This document shows, in pieces, positions 36,286 to 46,108 of a stretch of DNA of 64,000 bases. This stretch comes from Sinomicrobium weinanense. Lineage in GTDB: Bacteria; Bacteroidota; Bacteroidia; Flavobacteriales; Flavobacteriaceae. Position 1 is the first letter of the stretch. Every line of letters starts with the position of its first letter. The notes beneath the pieces were generated by a model. It was not told the origin of the DNA. It was given only the letters and a program-made list of their open reading frames with translations, and made no database searches. The translations under genes and the position numbers were made by a program. The stretch spans positions 62,001 through 126,000 of the forward strand of contig NZ_JAHKRR010000007.1 in the NCBI RefSeq assembly GCF_018863395.1, read 5' to 3'.

Positions 36286-37908
36286 ATGAAGAACAAAATA
36301 TATTTATCTTTTGTAGTATCCCTGGCTTTTTTAAGCTGGTCCTGCAATAAATTTCTGGAGGAAGACCTGGTATCTGACGTATCGGCGACTCATTATTATA
36401 CCACAGAAAAAGGTTTTCAGGACGCAGTAAACGCCACCTATTCCAGGTTAAAGGTATTTTACGGGCAGGAAATAGGTTTTACCATGACCACCTTTGGCAC
36501 CGATATTTTTACCAATGGTTCTGACGGCGGTCATAAATTCTTTAATCTCTATGACGGTACTCTCGATCCCTCCGGGAGCTTTGTCCGCGATGCGTGGAAG
36601 GACTGGTATAAAGGTATTAACCAGGCCAATGCGGTGATCCACAGGTCTGAAGAGCTGGAAATGGATGAAGCCCTGAAAAATGTGAGATTGGCCGAAGTAC
36701 ACTTTTTAAGGGCATTGTTCTATTTTAATATCGTAACCACCTACGGGGATGCCCACCTCAGCCTGGAAGAAACAGAAGGTATGGAGTTAGAGGCTAACAG
36801 GACGGCCAGTGCGGAAATATACAAGCAGGCCATTGTTCCGGACCTGGAATTTGCCGTGGCGAATTTGCCGGATACCCAATCCGATTACGGCCGTGCTACA
36901 AAGGCAGCCGCAGAGTTTCTCCTGGGAAAAGTACTGCTTACGAGAAGTTATACCTCTTATGCCGATGGGAACGACGCTACGCGTTCGGAAGCCCTGTTTA
37001 CTAACGTCATTGAAAATTACGGTTTTTCTCTCCTCCGGGACTACGGTGACCTCTGGGATATTGAAAACCAGGAAAACCAGGAGATCATTTTTTCCGTGAT
37101 CAATTCCAAGACCCAGGTAGACGATGGCACGGACGAATCGGGACACCGGGCACATCTGTTCTTTTTGATGGAATACGACGTTTTGCCCGGAATGAAAAGA
37201 GATGTAAAGAACGGAAGACCGTGGAAAAGATTCAAACCCACAGATTTTCTGCTCTCGCTCTGGGACCGGGACAAAGATACCAGGTATGATAAAGGCTTTA
37301 CACATGTCTGGTACACCAATAATCCCAATGAAACGCTTCAAACGGGAGATACAGCCGTTTATATCCCGGGACCCGGGAAAGACCAGTTGTGGCCGGAATC
37401 CCGACAGGACAGCAAGCCCTATATGGTCATTACCCACGAGGAATATACAGAGCGGTTCTATCCCAGCATGTTAAAATGGCTGGACCCGACCAGGCCCGAC
37501 CATCAAAAGGAACAGGGACAGCGCAACCATATTTTAATGCGCCTTGCCGACGCTTATTTACTAAGGGCCGAAGCAAGACTACAACAAAACAATACCGCAG
37601 GGGCTGCCGAAGATGTAAATACGGTGAGGCGAAGAGCGGCAAAAGGAGGAATGGAAACGGAAATGGAGGTAACTGCAACCCGGGTAAACCTGGATTTTAT
37701 CCTGGACGAAAGGGCGCGGGAACTCTATGGCGAAGGCTACCGCTGGTGGGACCTGGTCAGGACCGGAAAGCTGGTAGAAAGAGTGCGCCTGTATAACCCT
37801 GCAGGTGCCGTAAATATAAAGGACTATCACGTTTTGAGGCCTATTCCCCAGGATCAGATAGACCGGACACTGAATGAATACCCGCAAAACCCCGGGTACC
37901 CGAACTAG
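36286..37908 (+). CDS. SusD/RagB-family surface lipoprotein (set 3)
   Basis: A 540-residue lipoprotein with lipobox LSWSCNK (cysteine near 20), family start FLEEDLVSDVSATHYYTTEKGFQDA, LRALFYFNIVTTYGD and C-terminal motifs MRLADAYLLRAEARLQQN, VNTVRRRAA and DERARELYGEGYRWWDLVRTGKL. All expected features are intact. It caps the SusC channel encoded before it and ends 255 bases from the convergent lacI gene. Confidence 0.95.
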   Translation: MKNKIYLSFVVSLAFLSWSCNKFLEEDLVSDVSATHYYTTEKGFQDAVNATYSRLKVFYGQEIGFTMTTFGTDIFTNGSDGGHKFFNLYDGTLDPSGSFVRDAWKDWYKGINQANAVIHRSEELEMDEALKNVRLAEVHFLRALFYFNIVTTYGDAHLSLEETEGMELEANRTASAEIYKQAIVPDLEFAVANLPDTQSDYGRATKAAAEFLLGKVLLTRSYTSYADGNDATRSEALFTNVIENYGFSLLRDYGDLWDIENQENQEIIFSVINSKTQVDDGTDESGHRAHLFFLMEYDVLPGMKRDVKNGRPWKRFKPTDFLLSLWDRDKDTRYDKGFTHVWYTNNPNETLQTGDTAVYIPGPGKDQLWPESRQDSKPYMVITHEEYTERFYPSMLKWLDPTRPDHQKEQGQRNHILMRLADAYLLRAEARLQQNNTAGAAEDVNTVRRRAAKGGMETEMEVTATRVNLDFILDERARELYGEGYRWWDLVRTGKLVERVRLYNPAGAVNIKDYHVLRPIPQDQIDRTLNEYPQNPGYPN

Positions 37909-37956
37909 ATCTTAAGAGATCTTGCGCTAAGTTTATAAAGTAAAAAAGAAAGCTAT

Positions 37957-38135
37957 GACGTAAGACTTCAAGACATAAGATATAGGACTTTAAAATGTGG
38001 AAAAAAGACGTTAAGCACAACCCCATAAACTAAATAATCTGTAAATAAGATGACTAAAATTAAATGGATAATTTCAAAATTTGTAAAGTTTGACCATCCT
38101 TCAGTCCTACGTCTTAAGTCTTGAAGTCTTACGTC
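37957..38135. repeat. 179-bp element with 33-bp inverted arms between convergent genes
   Basis: Bases 37957-37989 (GACGTAAGACTTCAAGAC...) and 38103-38135 are reverse complements at 30 of 33 positions, separated by 113 bases. It fills the gap between SusD set 3 and lacI, whose stops face each other. The arms are built from short repeats of the AAGAC/GTCTT type. The layout is like the 161-bp element at 1903-2063 but the sequence differs. It might serve as a two-way termination structure or be a decayed mobile element. Confidence 0.65.
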
Positions 38136-38162
38136 TAAAAATAATGGGGTTTTTATTTTTTG

Positions 38163-39224
38163 TCATGTACTGAACACTTCGGTATAAAGATTTTCCTTTA
38201 CAATAATTTCTACGGAAATATCTACATACAATTCGGAAGCATCCTTTTCGGTCAAAAACCGGAACAAGCCTTTTATGGCCGTGTATCCCTGATATTCCGG
38301 TTTTTGGTTGATCAAAAAGGCAATTTCTTCGTCTTTTAAACATTTCCGGTTTTCCCGGTTCAGGTCAAAGCCTACTATTGATGCATTATCTATACCGTAT
38401 TTCCGGAGGATCTCCGGGATGACGTATGCGCGGGAATTCGTGACAAATATACCTTTAGGCCGCTTATTCTTTAACCAGCTTTCCATATCGGGCGTAATTT
38501 CGAACGAACGATCCAAAGGGTGGTTCACGGTCTGTATTTCTATATCTTTACCTGTACAGTTCTCCCTGAAAAATTCCCTGAACCCCGATTCTCTTTGCTT
38601 ATTATTGGCATGCGGCCCCTTCGCATTGATCAGGTTGACCACCACGTAGAGCCCTTCATCTCCTGCCAGGCCGTGTAACAATCTGCCTGCCACCTTCCCG
38701 GCATGATGCGAATTCTGACATATAAAATAACCGGGATGGTCCAATGCTATTTCCGTATCGAGAAAAACAACGGGAATACTTTTTTGCTTTGCTCTCTTCA
38801 TCAGATCGTTACTTTCCGCCTTAAAAAAGGGAACTGTGACCATACCGTCGAAATCCGCTTCCAGGACCTTATCGCATCCTGCCATGAATGAGAGCGGATC
38901 GGAAAAATAGTAATAGGTGACCAGGATGCCCAGTTCGCTTAATTCATCGACAGCCTTATTGATCCCCTTTTTGGGAAGCTCCCAGTATCTCCAGTTATTG
39001 GTGACTTCGGGGATCAAAACAGCGATCTTTATCTTTTTATGAGAAGCCAGTTTAAGGCGACTGGCTACCGTGTTCTTTTTATACCCGGCTTCTTTGATCA
39101 CCGCCAGTACCCTTTGCCGTGTTGTTTTCGAAACACCTTCCCTATCGTGTAATACCCGATCGACTGTTCCGATTGACACCTCAGCCAGTTTCGCTATTTG
39201 CTTAATTCCTATTGGTCCTTCCAT
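38163..39224 (-). CDS. LacI-family transcriptional regulator
   Basis: A 353-residue regulator. The N-terminal HTH (IGIKQIAKLAEVSIGTVDRV, residues 5-25) is followed by the hinge region (NTVASRLKLASHK). The effector domain (about 60-340) is the sugar-binding periplasmic-protein fold. It is the only LacI protein in the window, and the perfect 18-bp operator at 33129-33146 is the obvious target. It lies 119 bases after the GH16 gene on the same strand, so it may be partly co-transcribed with the sigma/FecR-controlled run. The inducer is presumably a saccharide released by that system. Confidence 0.92.
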   Translation of the reverse strand: MEGPIGIKQIAKLAEVSIGTVDRVLHDREGVSKTTRQRVLAVIKEAGYKKNTVASRLKLASHKKIKIAVLIPEVTNNWRYWELPKKGINKAVDELSELGILVTYYYFSDPLSFMAGCDKVLEADFDGMVTVPFFKAESNDLMKRAKQKSIPVVFLDTEIALDHPGYFICQNSHHAGKVAGRLLHGLAGDEGLYVVVNLINAKGPHANNKQRESGFREFFRENCTGKDIEIQTVNHPLDRSFEITPDMESWLKNKRPKGIFVTNSRAYVIPEILRKYGIDNASIVGFDLNRENRKCLKDEEIAFLINQKPEYQGYTAIKGLFRFLTEKDASELYVDISVEIIVKENLYTEVFST

Positions 39225-39343
39225 ATGAGAAAAGTTTCGGGGGCCGGTGCTTCAAGGTACGCACTATCCTACGAAAATAAAAAACTATACCAATATAAAA
39301 AAGACGCTTTTTACGGATATTTTCCAATACACAAAGGACAACT

Positions 39344-40945
39344 TCAATCTTCGGACGCTCTTTTTTTAACCGTAATATCATCGAGCAGGACATCCTTATC
39401 CCCTTCATTTGAAATGGATATCCGTACGGTTTTCATATGATCCCCAAATTCCTCTCCTGTTCTGAAATCTATCGATTTTCCGGTATACTTTCCCTTCCCC
39501 CTGTTCTCACGGCTCACTATCTGACCCGGTTCGCCTGTGACCAGGGTTATATTATCAATACCGGTCTTTACACTTCCTTTTCCCTTGATCCAATACTCCA
39601 GTTTATAGGCTGTATTATTATTTAAATATACATATTGTTCGACGGCCTGTCCCGGTTTTAACAGTACAGCTTTACTTTCATTTCTCCCCGCCCCGTTCCT
39701 GAGCTCGCCCGTTCCTTCCCAGGGCAACAGGCTTCCGCTCTCTTCAAAACCGGGATTGGGAAGTTCGTTCCCGTCGTTTAAGGGCCATTGATATCCGCGT
39801 ATATAATCCACTTCCATATGTACTGATCCGCCACCGCCATAGCTTCCCAGCAGGACATTCATAAAATGGTTGGGAGAATAGATCTGGTGCTTGTCGGTAT
39901 ATTCCCTGATCAGGTCGCCATTGATATAGTGTTTGATACTGTTCGGTGTCCAGAGAATGCCATGCGTTACCCAGTTGTCCACATGTTTGTAGCCTTTGGC
40001 AATATGGGTGGCCAGGTTGTGCTGGAATTGCCCGTTCTTATCCACATGGCCATGCAGGACAAATTGTGCATTGAGGTATTCAAAAATATCGATCTCAAAG
40101 ACCTGTCCCTTGGGCCTGATCCCTTTTACACCGTTTAATGTGGTCCCTTCTTCCAGGTAATACCTAAGGTCAGGCCCGGGTGAGTCGAACCAGAAAGCGG
40201 TGTTAAGGCCGCTGGGCTTACCTGTGCTGCTTCTCTTTACCCTGGCTTCGAAATATCCGCCCCGGCTATTGTCCAGGAGGTTTTCATCGGTCCTCCAGTT
40301 GTAGGTCTGTATGGAAGATATCTTTTTTCCGCTCTTTTTGTCGTAAACCTTTTCGGGGAGGAAGTCATTGACAAAAATATCTATGGTTTTTCCGTTAAGC
40401 GTGTATGCGGCTTCGGGAAGGTTGCCTTCGCGCATGTCTTTTTCAAATTCCCCGCGCAAATGGTCTATGGAAGAATAATAGTTCGTAAACCACTTGTTCC
40501 TGTTGAGCAACAGATCGTTAAACTCATCGTGCCAGAACAATTGCATGCCTTCGGGAACAGCTTTTGAACCTGGATTCGTTGTCAGTTCTTCCAATTCCTC
40601 CGGCACCAGTCTCCAATTCTTTTCCGTAAAGACTTTTCCTGTGACAGTGCCCAGGGTTTCCGTGCTGTTATAGGGTTCGATCCAGACATGATATGTTGTT
40701 TCCGGTTTAATATCCTGTATGTAATAGCGGGATTGATCCTTGTCCAGAACGGCATTTGGCTCATCAGGCCTCTGTCCGTTTAAAGACCAGAACAGGCGAT
40801 ATCCGCCTGCATGTTCCGCAAGGCCTTCCAGATCGATCCGGATCCAGCTACGGGTTCCCAATAATTGAAGCGTTGAAGAAGAGGGAGCCTGTGCACAGAC
40901 TCCCACCCATAAAATTGTCAATAAACAAAACAATGTGTTTTTCAT
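39344..40945 (-). CDS. secreted glycoside hydrolase family 16 enzyme with C-terminal binding domain
   Basis: 533 residues with signal peptide (GVCAQAPSS), a fibronectin-III-like domain (about 25-105), a GH16 jelly-roll (about 135-385) and a C-terminal carbohydrate-binding-like beta-sandwich (about 388-530; NPGFEESGSLLPWEG, YKLEYWIKGKG). The catalytic signature is EIDIFE near residue 283, with nucleophile and acid/base glutamates and the extra residue seen in the beta-bulge subgroup. It should cleave internal beta-linkages in a polysaccharide (laminarin, agar or carrageenan types are all possible). Its start lies 2 bases after the SusD stop, so it is translationally close to set 4. Confidence 0.88.
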   Translation of the reverse strand: MKNTLFCLLTILWVGVCAQAPSSSTLQLLGTRSWIRIDLEGLAEHAGGYRLFWSLNGQRPDEPNAVLDKDQSRYYIQDIKPETTYHVWIEPYNSTETLGTVTGKVFTEKNWRLVPEELEELTTNPGSKAVPEGMQLFWHDEFNDLLLNRNKWFTNYYSSIDHLRGEFEKDMREGNLPEAAYTLNGKTIDIFVNDFLPEKVYDKKSGKKISSIQTYNWRTDENLLDNSRGGYFEARVKRSSTGKPSGLNTAFWFDSPGPDLRYYLEEGTTLNGVKGIRPKGQVFEIDIFEYLNAQFVLHGHVDKNGQFQHNLATHIAKGYKHVDNWVTHGILWTPNSIKHYINGDLIREYTDKHQIYSPNHFMNVLLGSYGGGGSVHMEVDYIRGYQWPLNDGNELPNPGFEESGSLLPWEGTGELRNGAGRNESKAVLLKPGQAVEQYVYLNNNTAYKLEYWIKGKGSVKTGIDNITLVTGEPGQIVSRENRGKGKYTGKSIDFRTGEEFGDHMKTVRISISNEGDKDVLLDDITVKKRASED

Positions 40946-40947
40946 GA

Positions 40948-42465
40948 TTAATTATATCCGGGATTTTGCTTTATAACTCCATTGCTCTGATTGACCGCCG
41001 TTCTCGGGATAGGGTATAACACCTTAAACGGTTCTGCAGTACCGGAGCCGTCATCCGCGGCCCTTTGGACATACTGCCCCCAACGGATAAGGTCGTCCCT
41101 TCGCCATCCTTCGGCCCAGAGTTCGAAAAGGCGTTCATCCTGTATTCTGGCCAGGAACTGTTCTTTCGTAAGCCCCTGGGAGACCGGCTGCACCCCGGCC
41201 CTTGCCCTTACGGCATTGATCGCTTCATAGGCTTCGGTATCAGGCCCTCCATGCACTTCGTTCAGGCTTTCGGCGAGCATTAACAATACATCTGCGTAGC
41301 GATAGACCGGAAAATCGACCGCGCTTTTCTGTGCATTTGCTCCTGACGGATCCGGTCCGAACTTTACGGCCACTGCACCGATATCCCCGTTTTCCCTTGC
41401 ATTCTTGTAGATGATATTGCCTTCCTCGTCCTTACCTACGGGATATTCTTCAAGCAGTACGTTCAGCCTTTTGTCCTCCGGGTCGAATTTGTCATACGTC
41501 TTCCACGGAACCTTATAGCCTCCCCAGGCCGTAAGATCAAGCCCGGAAGGGTCCCTGTAATCGGCGGGCAGTGCATGAGCAAGCCACATATTGGTATAAT
41601 TATCCCCTCCGGTAGCCGTACAGACCACAGCGAGGATAATTTCGGACGAAGCTCCCCCTTTGTTATTGATATTAAAAAGGTCTTCATATTCGGGTTGAAG
41701 GGAATAGCCCAGTTCTGTGATCTGTTTCCCAGCGGAGACGGCTTTATCCCATTGTTTTTCGTGCATATACAATTTCATCAGGCCCGTAAGCGCCGCTGCT
41801 TTGGAAAAACGGCCGTAATCGTCCCCGGCAAATTTCGGCGGGAGCACTTCGGAGGCTTCCAGCCAGTCCTTTTCGATCTGTTGTACCATTTCCTCGCTAC
41901 TCGGTCTGGGTACGGCCGGTGCATCCGGATCGGCAGCAATCGCGGCATCTGTAATGATGGTCAAAGGGCCATAGGCAAAATACAGCAGTTGTGCATAATG
42001 TGCCCGAAGCGCTTTTAACTCGGCAACATACCGGTTTTTTAGCTCCCCGTCCATTTCAATATCCTTGATATCATTGAGGGTAATGGCAATCCGGGAAATA
42101 TAAGGCAGGTAACGGGAGTAATTATGTGTTACCCAATCAAAGTCGGGATTGAAATTAAGGGTCTGCATCCGCGCCCAGTCTCCGCCCCATGCACAAACAC
42201 CTTCATCGGTGGTCATCATGGCCTGGGCACGCCATCCGTATGTACCGGAACCCCAGCCTCCCTGCCAGTCCGATCCCCCGGCAAGGCCTGTATAGGCCGC
42301 GCTAACGGCCGCTTCCACCCCTTCGGGCGTATCCACGATTGAATTGAGGTCCCCGTAACTAACGTAGTCCAGGTCTTTTTCACAGGCAATGAACAACAGG
42401 ATGCTGCTGAACCAACCCGCAAGAGACATCCATTTAACTATTTTATGTTTTTTCTTGATCTTCAT
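40948..42465 (-). CDS. SusD/RagB-family surface lipoprotein (set 4)
   Basis: 505 residues. The N-terminal signal is long and charged (MKIKKKHKIVKWMSLAGW), with the lipobox LFIACEK near residue 28. The family core is recognised from NSIVDTPEGVEAAVSAAYTGL, ELKALRAHYAQLLYFAYGPL, YRYADVLLMLAESLNEV, INAVRARAG and QDERLFELWAEGWRRDDLIR. It is encoded 18 bases after SusC and directly before GH16, so its ligand is probably the GH16 substrate or product. Confidence 0.95.
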   Translation of the reverse strand: MKIKKKHKIVKWMSLAGWFSSILLFIACEKDLDYVSYGDLNSIVDTPEGVEAAVSAAYTGLAGGSDWQGGWGSGTYGWRAQAMMTTDEGVCAWGGDWARMQTLNFNPDFDWVTHNYSRYLPYISRIAITLNDIKDIEMDGELKNRYVAELKALRAHYAQLLYFAYGPLTIITDAAIAADPDAPAVPRPSSEEMVQQIEKDWLEASEVLPPKFAGDDYGRFSKAAALTGLMKLYMHEKQWDKAVSAGKQITELGYSLQPEYEDLFNINNKGGASSEIILAVVCTATGGDNYTNMWLAHALPADYRDPSGLDLTAWGGYKVPWKTYDKFDPEDKRLNVLLEEYPVGKDEEGNIIYKNARENGDIGAVAVKFGPDPSGANAQKSAVDFPVYRYADVLLMLAESLNEVHGGPDTEAYEAINAVRARAGVQPVSQGLTKEQFLARIQDERLFELWAEGWRRDDLIRWGQYVQRAADDGSGTAEPFKVLYPIPRTAVNQSNGVIKQNPGYN

Positions 42466-42483
42466 GAGCGTATTTTTAACGGT

Positions 42484-45400
42484 TTAGAAAGTGGCGTGGA
42501 TACCAAATACATAGCTTTTTACCAGGGGATAGAAATTATCCGGATTGAGTTCAGGGTCCAGTCCCGGGTAATTGGTTATGGTAAACAGGTTTTGCATATC
42601 AAATGACAGCTTTAGCGAAGAGATCACTTTCTGTTTTTTCATCAGTTTTTCGGGAAGGGTATAACCGAGCGTAATATTCCTGGCCCGGAGGAAAGAGGCA
42701 TCTACCAGCCAGTAATCCGCCCCGTTCTGGTATCCGGAATAAGTTTCATCATTCAGTGCCGTGGGAAATGTTCCATTGGTATTCTGCACGTTCCACCTCC
42801 CGGCAGAGACAGGCATGGCATTAAAGCCAAAGGCATCCATGGTATTCTCCGCGGCCCTGCCACCTTCATAAGGCGACCATTTTTTCTGTTTCATGCCCGA
42901 CAGATAGACATACAGGTCAAAGCCTTTATATTCAAAGGTATTACCGATCCCGAAGATCAGGTCGGGGTCCTCATTTCCGATATAAGTTCTGTCCGCTGCA
43001 GTGATCGCACCGTCGGGAGCTATCAGGTTGCCTTCGTCGTCATACCCGTGTATATCTTTCAGGATAATACCTCCGGGCAGCATTCCCGGCATATGGCCCG
43101 GGGCAGTACCGTACTCTCCCTTGAACAATCCGTCCGACTTATACCCGAAAAAGGGATTGAACAGTGCCTTTTTACCTTTTTCAACCTCATACTTTTCGAG
43201 TACTTTAAGGGCTTGTTCAGACCTTTCCACCCAGTAATTGAGGTAGTGCGAAAGGTTTATATTGGTGGTCCACCGAAAGCCATCCGGGGTCGCCGGCTGT
43301 ATATTCCGGGCCTTCAGGCTGATCTCGTAACCTGTTGACCGGGTTTTTCCCGCATTGGCATACACCCCGTCAATGACAAACCCGGTAGGATAAGGGACAA
43401 ACGAGATGAGATTACGGATTGTCTTGTTAAAATAGTCTACCGTACCGGACACCCGGTCGTTGAAAAAGCCGAAATCCAGGCCCACGTTAAACTCCCCTGC
43501 CGTTTCCCAGGTCAGATCGGGATTGCCTGCCCTGGACAGTGAAAGGCCGGAGCTTACGCTATTGGACCCGAAATAGGCACTTAAATCTGTATTATACAAT
43601 GCAAATGCAGCGGATTGGAAAGAGCTGTTCCCCGTTTCTCCGTAGCCTGCTCGCAATTTGAGGAATGAGATCTGATCCACGGACCTCATCCAGGATTCGT
43701 CAGATATCACCCAGCCTGCGGACACCGCGGGGAAATACCCCCATTTCCTGTTCTCGGCAAAGATCGATGAACCGTCCCTCCTCAGGGAAGCCTGCAGGAT
43801 GACATTGTCTTTATAGGTATAAATAACCCTGGCAAAATAGGACGCCCAGGTAGTCTGGCTCTTTCGGGATCCCACGGTCGGCCGGTCGGACTGGCCGGAC
43901 TCCAGGGAATAATAGGAAAGGCCATCGGATATAAAATCCTGGTTCCCCGCATTAAAGCCACCCCAATCCGTTTGCTGATACGTATAGCCGACAACAACGT
44001 TCAAATGGTGTTTTTCGGCCAGGTACTTATCGTAATTCAGCGTATATTCATATAACTTGGACTGTGAATCGGACTCGGTGATACTGGCCGCTCCGTTGGC
44101 CTGGGCCCCGTAAAGAAAGGTCGTCGGAAAATAGGAAGAGCGTTTGGAATAGGACTGGTCATAGCTAAACCTCGCCTTGGCCTTCAATCCGTCTATGATA
44201 TTCCATTCACCGAAGGCGCTGCTGAGCAAACGGTTGGATTTGGTGAGATCTGTAATGGTCTCATAAGACAGGGGATTGGGAATGTTCGGGTAATACGGGC
44301 TTAAAGGATAGCTGCCATCCTCTCCCCTGAGTGCAACCGAAGGCGCCCAGTAGATCGCCGATGTTACGATCCCCCCGTTTTCCAATGTTCCTCCCGTTAT
44401 GGTATTATCGGCACGCGAATTGGACATCACGATATTTGCCCCCAGCTTTATTTTGTCGGACAGGGTGTGTTCGAGATTGAGCCTTCCGTTGTATCGTTTG
44501 TAGTCCGAACCGATGATCACCCCTTTCTGGTCAAAGTAGTTTGCAGATGCGAAATAGGTCGTTTTCTTATTCCCCCCGGACAAAGTGATATTGTGCTGCT
44601 GGGTATACCCGTTCCGGGTTATGGCATCCGTAGCAGCCTCCCGGTTCGCAGGGATGTTGTTAATTTCTTCCTGAGTAAACACCGGGGTATACGGATCTAC
44701 GGTCGAAGGGTCTGTTGTACCGTAATAAGGGGCTATCTTATTATCCTTATACCACTTTTCCTCCCGCAGCAGGTTGCGCTGCTCCATATATTCCCTGGCA
44801 CCGAATACCGGGTACATCCTATCGGCCCGCTGAAACCCATAGTTTGAAGAATAGGACAGGCTCGACCTTCCTTCTTTTCCTTTTTTGGTAGTGATAAGGA
44901 CGACCCCTGCTCCTGCCCGGGCCCCGTAAATGGAAGCGGCACTCGCGTCTTTCAGGAACTGGATGGATTCGATATCATTGGGATTAATAAAGTTTAGCGG
45001 GGATTTATCCACACCGCCTTCTCCGTATTTAGAACCGACTCCCCCTCCAAAATCAGGCTGGCCGGCAGAATCGTTTACAGGGACACCGTCAATAACATAC
45101 AACACCCCTGCATTGGCAAACGACGGGTTGCTCCTGATCTGTACCGATACCCCGGCCCCGGGCTGCCCGGTAGACTGTATAACCTGCACACCGGCCGCTT
45201 TTCCCTGAAGGGTCTGCTGAAAATTGGAAGCTACCCCCATGTTCAGGTCGTCGCTGTCCACCTTGGTCACGGCGCCGGTTACATTCTTCTGTTTAACGGA
45301 CCCGTAGCCGATGACCACTACTTCATCCAACTGGGACATGCTTTCCTTTAAGGTTACATCGAGTACGGATTGATTATTCACCGGAAGCTCTATGGTCTCA

Positions 45401-46029
45401 AAACCCATATAGGAAAATACCAGGACGGTACCGGGTTCTGTATGTTGCAGGCTATATTTCCCGTCAAAATCGGTTGCCGTACCGGTTGAGCTCCCTTTGA
45501 TCACTACACTCACCCCGGCCAGCGGAATACCGCTTGCATCGGTCACGGTACCACTGACCCGGTCCTGTGCCGACGACCGTATCAGGCTGTTGATCATACC
45601 AGGATTAAGCGATGTCAACTGTCCGTTTTCTTCCTTTCGCAACAGGCTGGCCAGTTTTTCCCTGATCTCTGGGTTATTCCCGGGGTATAATACGATCTGT
45701 TCATCCACCACCTGGTAGCTGATACCGGTATCTTTTAAGAGTTCCTGTAAAATATCCTCTACCTGCTTATTGTTCACGGACAGGGACCTCTTCTGTGAGA
45801 TATCAATAATACTGTTGTTGTAAAAGAAATTGTAATCGCTTTTACGCTCTATCTCTTTGAGAATACTTTTCAGCTCCTTGTTATTGGCATGCAGGGAAAT
45901 ATTTTGCGAAAAAACATCGTCTGCTGCAAACAACCGGACCATACTAAAGCAAAGTAATGCGACGTATATCTTCATAATCCGAAATAACGGGATTCCGGAC
46001 GGGAAAGTCCCGTAACCGTTTTTTTTCAT
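42484..46029 (-). CDS. SusC/RagA-family transporter with STN signalling domain (set 4)
   Basis: A 1181-residue transporter with an N-terminal extension. After the signal region (about 15-45) comes an STN (secretin/TonB short N-terminal) domain at about 48-120 (LKSILKEIERKSDYNFFYNN, ISYQVVDEQIVLYP). It is followed by the regulatory-like domain (GVSVVIKGSSTGTATDFDGKYS), TonB box (LDEVVVIGYGSVKQKN), plug signature (FLKDASAASIYGARAGAGV) and a barrel ending ATF. The STN domain should contact the periplasmic part of FecR (46109-47071), so ligand uptake signals to the ECF sigma factor at 48462-49058. Confidence 0.95.
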   Translation of the reverse strand: MKKNGYGTFPSGIPLFRIMKIYVALLCFSMVRLFAADDVFSQNISLHANNKELKSILKEIERKSDYNFFYNNSIIDISQKRSLSVNNKQVEDILQELLKDTGISYQVVDEQIVLYPGNNPEIREKLASLLRKEENGQLTSLNPGMINSLIRSSAQDRVSGTVTDASGIPLAGVSVVIKGSSTGTATDFDGKYSLQHTEPGTVLVFSYMGFETIELPVNNQSVLDVTLKESMSQLDEVVVIGYGSVKQKNVTGAVTKVDSDDLNMGVASNFQQTLQGKAAGVQVIQSTGQPGAGVSVQIRSNPSFANAGVLYVIDGVPVNDSAGQPDFGGGVGSKYGEGGVDKSPLNFINPNDIESIQFLKDASAASIYGARAGAGVVLITTKKGKEGRSSLSYSSNYGFQRADRMYPVFGAREYMEQRNLLREEKWYKDNKIAPYYGTTDPSTVDPYTPVFTQEEINNIPANREAATDAITRNGYTQQHNITLSGGNKKTTYFASANYFDQKGVIIGSDYKRYNGRLNLEHTLSDKIKLGANIVMSNSRADNTITGGTLENGGIVTSAIYWAPSVALRGEDGSYPLSPYYPNIPNPLSYETITDLTKSNRLLSSAFGEWNIIDGLKAKARFSYDQSYSKRSSYFPTTFLYGAQANGAASITESDSQSKLYEYTLNYDKYLAEKHHLNVVVGYTYQQTDWGGFNAGNQDFISDGLSYYSLESGQSDRPTVGSRKSQTTWASYFARVIYTYKDNVILQASLRRDGSSIFAENRKWGYFPAVSAGWVISDESWMRSVDQISFLKLRAGYGETGNSSFQSAAFALYNTDLSAYFGSNSVSSGLSLSRAGNPDLTWETAGEFNVGLDFGFFNDRVSGTVDYFNKTIRNLISFVPYPTGFVIDGVYANAGKTRSTGYEISLKARNIQPATPDGFRWTTNINLSHYLNYWVERSEQALKVLEKYEVEKGKKALFNPFFGYKSDGLFKGEYGTAPGHMPGMLPGGIILKDIHGYDDEGNLIAPDGAITAADRTYIGNEDPDLIFGIGNTFEYKGFDLYVYLSGMKQKKWSPYEGGRAAENTMDAFGFNAMPVSAGRWNVQNTNGTFPTALNDETYSGYQNGADYWLVDASFLRARNITLGYTLPEKLMKKQKVISSLKLSFDMQNLFTITNYPGLDPELNPDNFYPLVKSYVFGIHATF

Positions 46030-46078
46030 AATTTTGATTAGTTTTAATTATTTAATTGTTCTCAATTAGATAGTTTCG

Positions 46079-46105
46079 AGGGAGTGTTGGCGCACTCCCT
46101 TTTTT
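46079..46105 (+). terminator. GC-rich hairpin with T-run between fecR and susC
   Basis: AGGGAGTG (46079-46086) pairs with CACTCCCT (46093-46100) around TTGGCG, followed by TTTTTT on the plus strand. It has intrinsic-terminator form on the plus strand, although no plus-strand gene lies nearby. On the minus strand, in which fecR and susC are read, the hairpin lacks a T-run. There it could stabilise the leader or lower readthrough from fecR into susC. Confidence 0.6.
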
Positions 46106-46108
46106 GGT

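Noticed and set aside
36787-37437. Antisense frame of 216 codons within the set-3 SusD gene
   Set aside because: Shadow of SusD coding sequence; no start context or family.
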